From Actinomycetes bacterium (GTDB taxonomy: Bacteria; Actinomycetota; Actinomycetes; Actinomycetales; Cellulomonadaceae): a DNA stretch of 12,501 nt. The translations under genes were made by a program, and so were the position numbers. Positions 6,544-12,501 of this stretch are shown here, piece after piece (within the stretch, counting starts at the first letter, position 1; each line of letters starts with the position of its first letter). The notes below the pieces were generated by a model. It saw only the letters and a list, made by a program, of their open reading frames with translations, did no database searches and was not told the origin of the DNA. The stretch spans positions 1 to 12,501 of the forward strand of contig JAEXEM010000218.1 of NCBI GenBank assembly GCA_023401045.1. The letters are read 5' to 3'.

Positions 6544-7478
6544 CCGTCGGGCTCCGCTGGGCCTCACGGCACGCCCTGTTCCTCGTCTTCGTCGCGGTGG
6601 TCGGCGTCCTGTCGATCGCCTCGCCGACGTTCCGGTCGGTGCCGAACCTCGTCAACATCGTCGAGCAGCAGTCGATCATCGGCATCGTCGCCTGCGGGAT
6701 GCTGCTCATGATCCTGCTCGGCGGGTTCGACCTGTCCGTGGGTGCCGTCGGGGCGGCGACCTCCGTGCTCGCCGCCTGGACCATGGCGTCGAGCGGGATC
6801 GTCCCCGGAGTGCTCGCCTCGCTCGCGCTCGGCGCGGTCATCGGGCTCGCCAACGGGCTGCTCATCGCGAAGGTCGGCATCAACCCGTTCGTCGCGACCC
6901 TCGGCATGCAGTCGCTCATCACCGGTGTGCTCTTCGTGTTCACCAACGCGACGCCCGTCTACGGGGTGCCGGAGGAGTTCACCGTCGTCGGTCTCGGCCG
7001 GCTCGGGCCGCTCCCGGTGGCCGCGCTCATCTACACCGCCGTCGTCGTCGCCACCTGGGCGATGCTGCGGTTCACCACGCTCGGTCACCACATCTACGCC
7101 GTCGGCGGCTCACCCGAGGCGAGCCGGCTGGCGGGCATCCGCGTCCACCGTGTCACCGTCACCGCGTACACGCTCGGTGCGCTGGCCGCGGCCGTCGGCG
7201 GGCTCATCCTGCTCGGCCAGACGTCCATCGGCCAGCCGAGCGCCGCGCAGAGCTGGCCGCTGTCCGCCATCGCGGCCGTCGCCATCGCCGGGGTGGCGCT
7301 CACCGGCGGCTCCGGCGGCGTCGGGAACGTCGTCATCGGCACCCTGCTGCTCGGGGTCGTGTCCAACGCCCTCAACCTGTTCGGCATCTCCCCGTACTGG
7401 CAGCCGGCCTTCACCGGTGCCGTCATCATCGCCGCCGTCGGCATCGACATGGTGCAGCGCAGGCGCCGCTCGTCCTGA
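6540..7478 (+). CDS. Ribose-type sugar ABC transporter permease
   Basis: An integral membrane protein of 312 residues in the BPD_transp_2/RbsC family, with about 8-10 hydrophobic segments. Family hallmarks are visible: ILLGGFDLSVGAVGA in the N-terminal third (about residues 58-72), NPFVATLGM in the middle, the cytoplasmic YAVGGSPEASRLAGIRV loop that contacts the ATPase, and GVALTGGSGGVGNVVIGTLL near the C-terminus. Only one permease gene is present, so the channel is probably a homodimer, as for ribose and galactose porters. The start is supported by GAAGGAGG at 6523-6530, nine bases upstream. It overlaps the regulator's stop by four bases. The gene order permease, binding protein, ATPase is unlike the common order in which the ATPase precedes the permease. 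Confidence 0.93.
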   Translation: MTVGLRWASRHALFLVFVAVVGVLSIASPTFRSVPNLVNIVEQQSIIGIVACGMLLMILLGGFDLSVGAVGAATSVLAAWTMASSGIVPGVLASLALGAVIGLANGLLIAKVGINPFVATLGMQSLITGVLFVFTNATPVYGVPEEFTVVGLGRLGPLPVAALIYTAVVVATWAMLRFTTLGHHIYAVGGSPEASRLAGIRVHRVTVTAYTLGALAAAVGGLILLGQTSIGQPSAAQSWPLSAIAAVAIAGVALTGGSGGVGNVVIGTLLLGVVSNALNLFGISPYWQPAFTGAVIIAAVGIDMVQRRRRSS

Positions 7479-7555
7479 CGTCGCACCGGCGCGCCGTCAC
7501 CCGTCCCCCGATCCCCGCACCGCACCCATCCCCCGAAGAAGTGAGGAACACCGAC
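7479..7555 (+). other. C-rich, G-poor spacer before the binding-protein gene
   Basis: This is the largest gap inside the operon. Most of it (about 7497-7540) is cytosine-rich with few guanines and should be poorly folded as RNA, unlike the surrounding sequence. It ends in a good ribosome-binding site (GAGGAA around 7543-7548). An unstructured leader would favour high translation of the binding protein, which these transporters need in excess. A Rho-loading or mRNA-processing site is an alternative. Confidence 0.35.
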
Positions 7556-8557
7556 ATGCGCACCACCGCCCGGTTCCGCCGCGGCGTGGCCGTCCTGGCC
7601 GCGACCGCCGTCACCGCGCTCGGCCTCGCCGCGTGCTCGTCCGGCACCGAGACCGCCGCTCCCGCCGAGGGCACCGACGCCCCCGCCGACGAGATCGTCA
7701 TCGGCTCGATGCTGTGGAACGCGTCCGTGCCGTTCTACTCGAACTTCATCAAGGGCCAGGAGGAGGCCGCCGCCGAGCTCGGGGTCACCCTCAAGATGGT
7801 CGACGGCAAGGGCGACCTCGGCGCGCAGGTCGCCGGCGTCCAGCAGCTCATCACGCAGGGCGTCGACGCGATCCTCGTGACCGCGTCCGACGCGACGGGC
7901 ATCGCCCCCGCGGTGAAGAAGGCCGTCGAGGCCGGCATCCCGGTCTTCGCCGTCAACAACCGCGTCGACGACTCGGCCGGCGCCGTCACCTTCATCGGTG
8001 CGGACGACGTCGAGTTCGGCCGTCAGCAGGCCAAGCTCCTCGTCGAGCAGGTCGGTGAGGACGCCGACGTCGCGTACATGGTCGGTGCGCTCGGCACGAG
8101 CGCCCAGCTGCTGCGCCAGGAGGGCTTCGAGGAGGTCCTCGCGGACTACCCCGGCATCCGTGTCGTCGAGACCCAGACGACCAACTGGGACGCCGCGGAC
8201 GCCCTCACCGTCGTGCAGGACTGGCTCAACAAGTACCCGGCCGGCTCGCTCGACGCGATCGTCGCCCAGGGCCCCGAGACCGCGAACGCCGCGAAGTACG
8301 CGTCCGAGCGCGGCCGCGCCGACATCAAGTTCATCCTCGGTGACTACCCGGTCGAGGTGCGCGAGGCCATCATCGCCGGCCACGTCGTCGGCACGGTCAA
8401 CCAGGACCCGTACCCGCAGGGCACGCGCTCGGTCGAGGCGGCCGTGCAGTGGCTGCGCGGCGAGAAGGACAAGGTGACGACGCCGAACGAGTACCTCCCG
8501 CTGCCCATGGTCACCAAGGCCAACGTCGAGGACCACGCCGCCGCCTGGGGCGAGTGA
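7556..8557 (+). CDS. Sugar-binding lipoprotein of the ABC transporter (periplasmic-binding-protein-like I, RbsB type)
   Basis: A 333-residue precursor with a lipoprotein signal: positive residues RTTARFRRG (2-10), a hydrophobic core (11-24) and lipobox LAAC with C27 as the lipidated residue, then a Ser/Thr/Pro/Ala-rich linker to about residue 45. The mature part has the RbsB/Peripla_BP_4 pattern: EIVIGSMLWNASVPFYSNFIKG at the start of lobe 1 (46-67), GVDAILVTASD (102-112), GIPVFAVNNRVDD (127-139), a hinge crossing near 144-150, and VNQDPYPQG (281-289) close to the end. It captures the substrate outside the membrane and delivers it to the permease. The family binds monosaccharides, small glycosides and some other polyols, so the ligand cannot be fixed. 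The start has GAGGAA about 8 bases upstream. Its TGA overlaps a possible GTG start of the ATPase. Confidence 0.93.
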   Translation: MRTTARFRRGVAVLAATAVTALGLAACSSGTETAAPAEGTDAPADEIVIGSMLWNASVPFYSNFIKGQEEAAAELGVTLKMVDGKGDLGAQVAGVQQLITQGVDAILVTASDATGIAPAVKKAVEAGIPVFAVNNRVDDSAGAVTFIGADDVEFGRQQAKLLVEQVGEDADVAYMVGALGTSAQLLRQEGFEEVLADYPGIRVVETQTTNWDAADALTVVQDWLNKYPAGSLDAIVAQGPETANAAKYASERGRADIKFILGDYPVEVREAIIAGHVVGTVNQDPYPQGTRSVEAAVQWLRGEKDKVTTPNEYLPLPMVTKANVEDHAAAWGE

Positions 8558-8601
8558 CCACGACCGACAGGGACGACGAGGCGACAGGGACGGCGAGGGT
8601 G

Positions 8602-10110
8602 ATGACGCAGACGACGCCCGTGCTCGTGATGCGGGGCATCCGCAAGAGCTTCGCGGGCAACGAGGTGCTCCACGGCGTGGACCTCGAGGTCCGGCCGGGG
8701 GAGATCCACGCCCTCGTCGGGCACAACGGCGCCGGGAAGAGCACGCTCATCAAGGTGCTCGGCGGGGTCTACGCGGACTACCGCGGGGACATCGCCCTGG
8801 GCGGCGAGCCCGTGCGGTTCGCGCAGCCCCAGGACTCGCTGGCCGCGGGCGTCGCCGTCATCCACCAGGAGTTCTCGCTGGTCCCGGGGTTCGACGCGGC
8901 CCAGAACCTGGCGCTGGGGCACGAGCCCCGGCGCCAGGTCGGGCTCGTCGACCACGGCGCCGTCCAGGAGCAGGGCAGGGCGCTGCTCGAACGGCTCGGG
9001 CTCGAGGTGCCCCTCGGGGTGCCGGCGCGCGACCTCAGCGTCGCCCACCAGCAGCTGACGGAGATCGCCAAGGCTCTCAGCCGTGACGCACGCGTCCTCG
9101 TCATGGACGAGCCGACGTCCCGGCTCGCCCGGGCCGAGCGCGAGGCGTTGTTCGCCATCATGCGGCGGGTGAGCGCGCAGGGCGTCGGCATCATCTACAT
9201 CAGCCACTTCCTCGACGAGGTGCTCGCCGTCGCGGACCGCGTCACGGTGCTGCGGGACGGCACCGCGGTGCTCACGTGCCCGTCCGACGAGCTCACCGTC
9301 GACAGCCTGGCCGAGCACATCGTCGGGCAGGCGGTCGCCGCGGCGCGGACGGCCGGTCAGGCTCCGGACCCCGCGGCACCCGTCGTGCTCGAGCTCGAGC
9401 AGTTCGGGCAGCGGGGGCGCCGCGGCTCCACGCTGCAGGTGCGCGCCGGTCAGGTGCTCGGGCTCGCGGGTCTCGTCGGCTCGGGCCGGTCCTCGTTCCT
9501 CGAGTCCCTCTGCGCGGCCCGCCCCGCGCAGGGCTCGATGCGGCTGCGAGGGGCGGCCGTGCGGTTCGGGTCACCGGCGGACGCCGCTGCCCGCGGTGTC
9601 GTCCTCGTGCCCGAGGACCGCAAGCACAAGGGCGTCGTCATGCAGCGCGGCGTCGACGAGAACATCGTCCTCACCGCGCTGTCGCGCGCGTACGCCCGCG
9701 GCGGCCTCGTGCGCACCCGCAGGCGCCGGGAGGCGGTGCGCGCCTCGATCCAGCGGTTCGGCATCCGCACCCCGTCACCGGAGAGCCCCGTCGCGTCGCT
9801 CTCGGGCGGCAACCAGCAGAAGACCCTCATCGCCCGCGCCAGCGCGGCCGCGCCCGTCGTGCTGCTGCTCGACCAGCCGACCGCCGGCGTCGACATCGGC
9901 GCCAAGGCCGAGATCTACACGCAGGTGCGGGCCCTGGCTGCGCAGGGCGTCGCCTGCGTCGTCGCGAGCGACGAGCTCGAGGAGCTGCTCGCGCTCTGCG
10001 ACGACATCGCGGTCGTGCGCTCGGGCGAGGTCGGACCCGCGCAGCGGGCCGCGGACCTCGACGAGCCCACGCTGCTCGCACAGATCAGCTCGAAGGGAGA
10101 GCACGCATGA
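8602..10110 (+). CDS. Double-domain sugar ABC transporter ATPase (RbsA/MglA type)
   Basis: A 502-residue cytoplasmic ATPase with two fused nucleotide-binding domains, the normal length for RbsA/MglA. Domain 1 (about 6-245) has Walker A GHNGAGKST (40-48), Q-loop Q89, an atypical signature LSVAHQQ (145-151), Walker B VLVMDEPTS (165-173) and switch H202. Domain 2 (about 262-495) has a degenerate Walker A GLVGSGRSS (290-298, Arg for Lys), a canonical signature LSGGNQQ (400-406) and Walker B LLLDQP with Gln425 in place of the catalytic Glu; no switch His is seen (ASDELEE). The intact ATP site is thus Walker A1/B1 with signature 2, and the other site is degenerate. It powers import through the upstream permease. 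The start is uncertain: ATG 8602 gives the usual family N-terminus, GTG 8599 is equivalent, and GTG 8554 would overlap the previous stop and add 16 residues. The 3' end overlaps the next gene (ATGA). Confidence 0.9.
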   Translation: MTQTTPVLVMRGIRKSFAGNEVLHGVDLEVRPGEIHALVGHNGAGKSTLIKVLGGVYADYRGDIALGGEPVRFAQPQDSLAAGVAVIHQEFSLVPGFDAAQNLALGHEPRRQVGLVDHGAVQEQGRALLERLGLEVPLGVPARDLSVAHQQLTEIAKALSRDARVLVMDEPTSRLARAEREALFAIMRRVSAQGVGIIYISHFLDEVLAVADRVTVLRDGTAVLTCPSDELTVDSLAEHIVGQAVAAARTAGQAPDPAAPVVLELEQFGQRGRRGSTLQVRAGQVLGLAGLVGSGRSSFLESLCAARPAQGSMRLRGAAVRFGSPADAAARGVVLVPEDRKHKGVVMQRGVDENIVLTALSRAYARGGLVRTRRRREAVRASIQRFGIRTPSPESPVASLSGGNQQKTLIARASAAAPVVLLLDQPTAGVDIGAKAEIYTQVRALAAQGVACVVASDELEELLALCDDIAVVRSGEVGPAQRAADLDEPTLLAQISSKGEHA

Positions 10111-11249
10111 GCCGCATCCTCGGGGTCAAGGCCTACGGGTGGGAGTGGTCCACCCAGCACGGGCTCGACATGCCCGGTGCCGCCCGGCGCATGCGCGAGC
10201 AGGGGGTCGACTGGGTCCTCGCGCAGAACCTCGTCGACCCGCTGCCGGGCAGCGCCGTCGACCAGAGCCCGCCCGCCGGTGCGTACGACGACCGGGAGTG
10301 GACGGCGCGGCTGCAGGACGAGGGCATGCGCGTCTACCAGTCGACCTCGTGCTTCTTCCAGCCGGAGGAGTTCGCGGCCCACCCCCACCTGCGTCCTGTC
10401 GACCAGCACGGCGACGTCTTCGAGCCGTTCAGCTGGTACGTCGGCATCTGCCCGACCGACCCGGTCTACCTCGAGCGCAAGCGCGAACGGCTCGCGCAGG
10501 CGGTGGAGACGACACGCCCGGACGGTGTCTTCCTCTCGTTCCTGCGCTTCCCGGGCTTCTGGGAGATGTGGCTGCCGGACGCCGAGGGCTTCACCGGCAC
10601 CCGGCGGGAGGACATCCGCGAGTACTGCTTCTGCGAGCGCTGCCTCGAGCAGTTCAGCGACTGGGCCGGCGTCGACCTCGGCCCGGGGTCGGTCGCGGAG
10701 CGTGCCCGTGTCGTGCTCGGTGAGCTGCGGGACCGGTGGACCGCGTGGAAGTGCGCCGTCGTCGCGGACGTGGCGATGTCGCTGCGTGCCGCGGCGCGTG
10801 AGGTCGTGCCCACGGCCGACGTCATCCTCAACAGCTTCGGGCTGGGCCGCACCGACTTCGGCAACGCCGTCGAGGAGGTGCTGGCGCAGCGGTTCTCGGC
10901 GCTCGACGCCGCGGTGGACCACTACGAGCTGATGTTCTACTTCCAGATCCAGAAGCGTGACCCGGCGACGTGGATCCCGCAGCGGGTCGCCGAGGTGCGC
11001 GAGCAGACGGACCGGACGGTCCTGGCGGACCTCCAGGGTGGTGCCGAGTACCTCGAGGACATCTACGCCCCCGGGCGCCGCCGCCGTGAGATCACCGCCG
11101 AGGAGTGGCGCGACGCGCTGCGCGGTGTCGCCCGGTCCGGTGCGGACGGCGTCCTCGTCTACTCGTGGCGCGACCTGCTCGCCGACGAGGCCGCCGGCGG
11201 GGAGCGCGTGCGCCGCCTCGTCGACTACAAGGAGGGCCGCCTTGACTGA
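10107..11249 (+). CDS. Putative TIM-barrel glycoside-hydrolase-like protein with CxCxxC cluster, uncharacterised
   Basis: A 380-residue protein without signal peptide or membrane segment, so it should act in the cytoplasm on imported material. The pattern of repeated hydrophobic strands each ending in polar residues suggests a (beta/alpha)8 barrel like glycosidases: ILGVKAYGWEW (4-14), WVLAQNLVD (36-44), MRVYQSTSCFF (74-84), GVFLSFLRFPGFWEMW (140-155), DVILNSFG (238-245), HYELMFYFQ (272-280), TVLADLQGGAEY (304-315) and GVLVYSWRD (348-356). E153, E274 and D309 lie at strand ends and are candidate catalytic acids. YCFCERCLEQF (173-183) holds C174-x-C176-x2-C179, recalling the CxCxxC segments of GH42-like enzymes and a possible metal or structural site. 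I cannot name the exact family. The start is clear: GAAGGGAGA (10092-10100) lies six bases before the ATG, which overlaps the ATPase stop. Its 3' end overlaps the SIS gene by eight bases. A non-hydrolytic role (epimerase, lyase) is possible. Confidence 0.8.
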   Translation: MSRILGVKAYGWEWSTQHGLDMPGAARRMREQGVDWVLAQNLVDPLPGSAVDQSPPAGAYDDREWTARLQDEGMRVYQSTSCFFQPEEFAAHPHLRPVDQHGDVFEPFSWYVGICPTDPVYLERKRERLAQAVETTRPDGVFLSFLRFPGFWEMWLPDAEGFTGTRREDIREYCFCERCLEQFSDWAGVDLGPGSVAERARVVLGELRDRWTAWKCAVVADVAMSLRAAAREVVPTADVILNSFGLGRTDFGNAVEEVLAQRFSALDAAVDHYELMFYFQIQKRDPATWIPQRVAEVREQTDRTVLADLQGGAEYLEDIYAPGRRRREITAEEWRDALRGVARSGADGVLVYSWRDLLADEAAGGERVRRLVDYKEGRLD

Positions 11250-12297
11250 CCGGACGCCGGGCGCGCTCATGCGCGCGGAGATCGCCGAGCAGCCCGAGCG
11301 CTGGCTCGGGCTCGACGCGACGCGCGAGGGTGTCGCCGCGGCCGCCCGGCTCGTGCGCGACCGCGGCGTGACCGACGTCGTGCTCGCCGCGCGCGGCACG
11401 AGCGACCACGCGGCCCTCTACGCGCAGTACCTCGTCCAGAGCCGGCTCGGGATCCCCGCCCACCTCGCGGTCCCGAGCATGGCGACGGTGTACCGGCAGG
11501 ACGTGACGAGCCCGTCGACCCTCGTCGTCGCGCTCTCGCAGTCCGGCCGGTCGCCCGACCTCCTCGAGACCGTCCGCAGCGCACGGCGCAGCGGGGCCCC
11601 GACGGTCGCGATCACCAACGACCCGTTCTCCCCGCTCGCGACGGACGCCGACGTGCACGTCCCGGTCGCGGCGGGCGCCGAGCTCTCGGTCGCGGCGACG
11701 AAGAGCTACACCGGTGAGCTGCTCGCCGTGCACCTGTGGGTGGAGGAGCTGCTCGGGACGCCACGCGAGCTCGTGTCGGCACGTCTCGCGCACGTCGCGC
11801 AGGCAGGCCGGGCGCTGCACGCGCAGGCGCTGCCGTGGGCCCGTGCCGTCGCGGCCGAGCTGCGCGAGACCGACCGCGCGCTCGTCGTCGGCCGTGGCTA
11901 CGGCCTGGCCACCGCGCGCGAGGCCGCGCTCAAGCTCACCGAGACGTGCGCCGTCGCCGCGTCGGGGTGGAGCGCCGCCGACGCCAAGCACGGCCCGCTC
12001 GCCCAGGTCGTGGAGGGCACCCCGGTGTTCTGCCTGCGCGGTGCGGTCGCCGGTCGGGAGTCCGTCCAGGCGCTCCTGCCGGACCTGCAGGCGCGCGGCG
12101 CACGGGTGTGGTCGACGTACGCCCACCCCGCGGTGGCCGGCCCCGGCGACCTCCTGCTGCCCGACGGCGTGGCCGACGACCTCGTGCCGCTGCTCGAGAT
12201 CATCCCGTTCCAGCTGCTCGCGCTCGAGCTCTCCCTCGCCCGAGGGCTCGACCCCGACCGGCCCCGCGGGCTGACCAAGGTGACGCTCACGTCGTGA
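11242..12297 (+). CDS. SIS-domain sugar-phosphate isomerase/deaminase (GlmS C-domain / NagB-II like)
   Basis: A 351-residue protein made of two SIS domains, equivalent to the isomerase half of GlmS without the glutaminase half. Ligand loops: ARGTSDHA (50-57), SQSGRSPD (99-106) and TKSYTGEL (153-160). By motif alignment with E. coli GlmS, E227, K231 and E234 in GRGYGLATAREAALKLTE match E481, K485 and E488; H250 in KHGPL matches H504; and K346 in the C-terminal PRGLTKVTL matches K603, the Schiff-base Lys. It therefore probably deaminates or isomerises an amino-sugar phosphate (GlcN-6-P-like) or a related ketosamine, feeding glycolysis. An Amadori-product deglycase (FrlB-like) or AgaS-type enzyme is possible. 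The TTG start at 11242 is chosen because GGAGGG (11231-11236) is ideally spaced; ATG 11269 would remove the conserved-looking N-terminus. It is the last gene of the operon, and its 3' end overlaps the convergent gene by 11 bp. Confidence 0.88.
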   Translation: MTDRTPGALMRAEIAEQPERWLGLDATREGVAAAARLVRDRGVTDVVLAARGTSDHAALYAQYLVQSRLGIPAHLAVPSMATVYRQDVTSPSTLVVALSQSGRSPDLLETVRSARRSGAPTVAITNDPFSPLATDADVHVPVAAGAELSVAATKSYTGELLAVHLWVEELLGTPRELVSARLAHVAQAGRALHAQALPWARAVAAELRETDRALVVGRGYGLATAREAALKLTETCAVAASGWSAADAKHGPLAQVVEGTPVFCLRGAVAGRESVQALLPDLQARGARVWSTYAHPAVAGPGDLLLPDGVADDLVPLLEIIPFQLLALELSLARGLDPDRPRGLTKVTLTS

Positions 12298-12501
12298 GCC
12301 GCCCGCCGGCGGTGCCCTGGGACGGCGTGGGGCACCGCCGCAGCACCGCCGCCCCGTACGCCTCCAGCTCGACGACATCGACGTCCGCACCGTCGAGCGA
12401 CTCGAGCCGGCCCCCGGCCACCTCGGGCGTCACCTCGACCGGCTCGTCCTTCGACCACACCACCCCCACCCCCCCCCCCCCCGCCCCCACACCCCCCCCC
12501 C
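12287..12501 (-). CDS. C-terminal end of a convergent gene, probably a glycosidase C-terminal beta domain (partial)
   Basis: The stop on the minus strand is at 12289-12287 and the frame stays open to the window edge. About 58 residues are credible (from VVWSKDEPVEV, about 12460, to the end). WSKDEPVEV, then RLESLDGADVDVVELEAYGAAVLRR, resembles the small beta-sandwich that closes many glycoside hydrolases (GH42, GH13, GH36), where a line such as 'DEPVTV...G...DLLTG...VELPAYGVAVL' is typical. This is pattern memory, not an alignment. Beyond about 12460 the codons become Gly-only because of the poly-C tail, so the upstream part is unreliable. The gene converges on the SIS gene and overlaps its last 11 bases. 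A glycosidase next to a sugar-uptake operon would fit the locus. Confidence 0.5.
   Translation of the reverse strand, partial: GGGVGAGGGGVGVVWSKDEPVEVTPEVAGGRLESLDGADVDVVELEAYGAAVLRRCPTPSQGTAGGRLTT
12307..12340. terminator. Strong hairpin after the sugar operon (likely terminator)
   Basis: CGGCGGTGCCC (12307-12317) and GGGCACCGCCG (12330-12340) are perfect 11-bp inverted repeats with a 12-nt loop, starting ten bases after the SIS stop codon. No T-run follows on either strand, as is frequent in actinobacterial terminators. It lies between convergent genes, although on the minus strand it falls in the last codons of the convergent CDS. Part of the right arm is repeated directly (GCACCGCCGC at 12332-12341 and 12343-12352). 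Confidence 0.6.
12461..12501. repeat. Poly-C low-complexity tail, probable contig-end artefact
   Basis: Apart from one G and five A bases, the last 41 bases are all C, with homopolymers of 14 (12469-12482) and 10 (12492-12501). Nothing similar occurs elsewhere in the window, and gene-like codon use in the minus-strand CDS stops where it begins. A sequencing or assembly artefact at the end of a contig is the most likely cause. Confidence 0.6.

Noticed and set aside
7094..8536. 480-codon minus-strand open frame opposite the permease and binding-protein genes
   Set aside because: It is antisense to two well-supported transporter genes and shows no recognisable domain.
8554..8601. Upstream GTG (8554) as the ATPase start, overlapping the binding-protein stop as GTGA
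   Set aside because: Not excluded, but it adds a 16-residue Thr/Asp-rich tail atypical of the family and has only a weak upstream GGGG; ATG 8602 gives the standard N-terminus. Proteomics would settle it.
9915..11399. 494-codon minus-strand open frame opposite the ATPase, barrel and SIS genes
   Set aside because: It spans parts of three coupled plus-strand genes and has no motif or plausible start signal.
1..12501. Mobile element, phage, toxin-antitoxin or defence system
   Set aside because: No transposase, integrase, nuclease or toxin-like motifs were seen; base composition and codon use are uniform across the window except for the poly-C end.

Overview
The window is very GC-rich, with G or C at nearly every third codon position, and its genes are packed with ATGA/GTGA stop-start overlaps. 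This fits an actinobacterium. The style of the lipoprotein signal peptide, the ROK regulator and the PQQ-repeat protein suggests Micrococcales, perhaps Cellulomonas-like, but that placement is inference. I saw no rRNA, tRNA, insertion sequence, integrase or CRISPR array. The last ~40 bases collapse into poly-C, which looks like a contig end.

Left block, + strand, 1-3569: the tail of an unidentified gene; a 74-codon ORF whose first half resembles the N-terminus of an M24 (Xaa-Pro/creatinase-like) peptidase and whose second half is dominated by a hairpin; a GadC-like APC-superfamily amino-acid transporter; an unrecognised 148-residue single-pass membrane protein; and an M20 metallopeptidase with its metal ligands intact. 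Together they suggest import or exchange of an amino acid or small peptide plus hydrolysis of a peptide or N-acyl amino acid.

Middle, - strand, 3585-5069: a membrane-anchored PQQ-type beta-propeller protein, convergent with the M20 gene and apparently transcribed as a leaderless mRNA.

Right block, + strand, 5332-12297: a six-gene operon. The order is ROK-family regulator, ribose-type ABC permease, substrate-binding lipoprotein, double ABC ATPase, a cytoplasmic TIM-barrel/glycoside-hydrolase-like protein with a CxCxxC cluster, and a GlmS/NagB-II-like SIS-domain sugar isomerase/deaminase. A promoter with an inverted repeat over its -35 and -10 lies in front, and a perfect 11-bp hairpin lies just after the last stop. 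The simplest reading is uptake of a sugar conjugate, probably amino-sugar-containing, intracellular processing by the TIM-barrel protein, and isomerisation or deamination of the phosphorylated amino sugar. No separate kinase or deacetylase is present. This operon is the best candidate for an undescribed pathway.

Right edge, - strand: the C-terminal end of a convergent gene resembling the last beta-domain of a glycosidase, overlapping the SIS gene by 11 bp and running into the poly-C tail.
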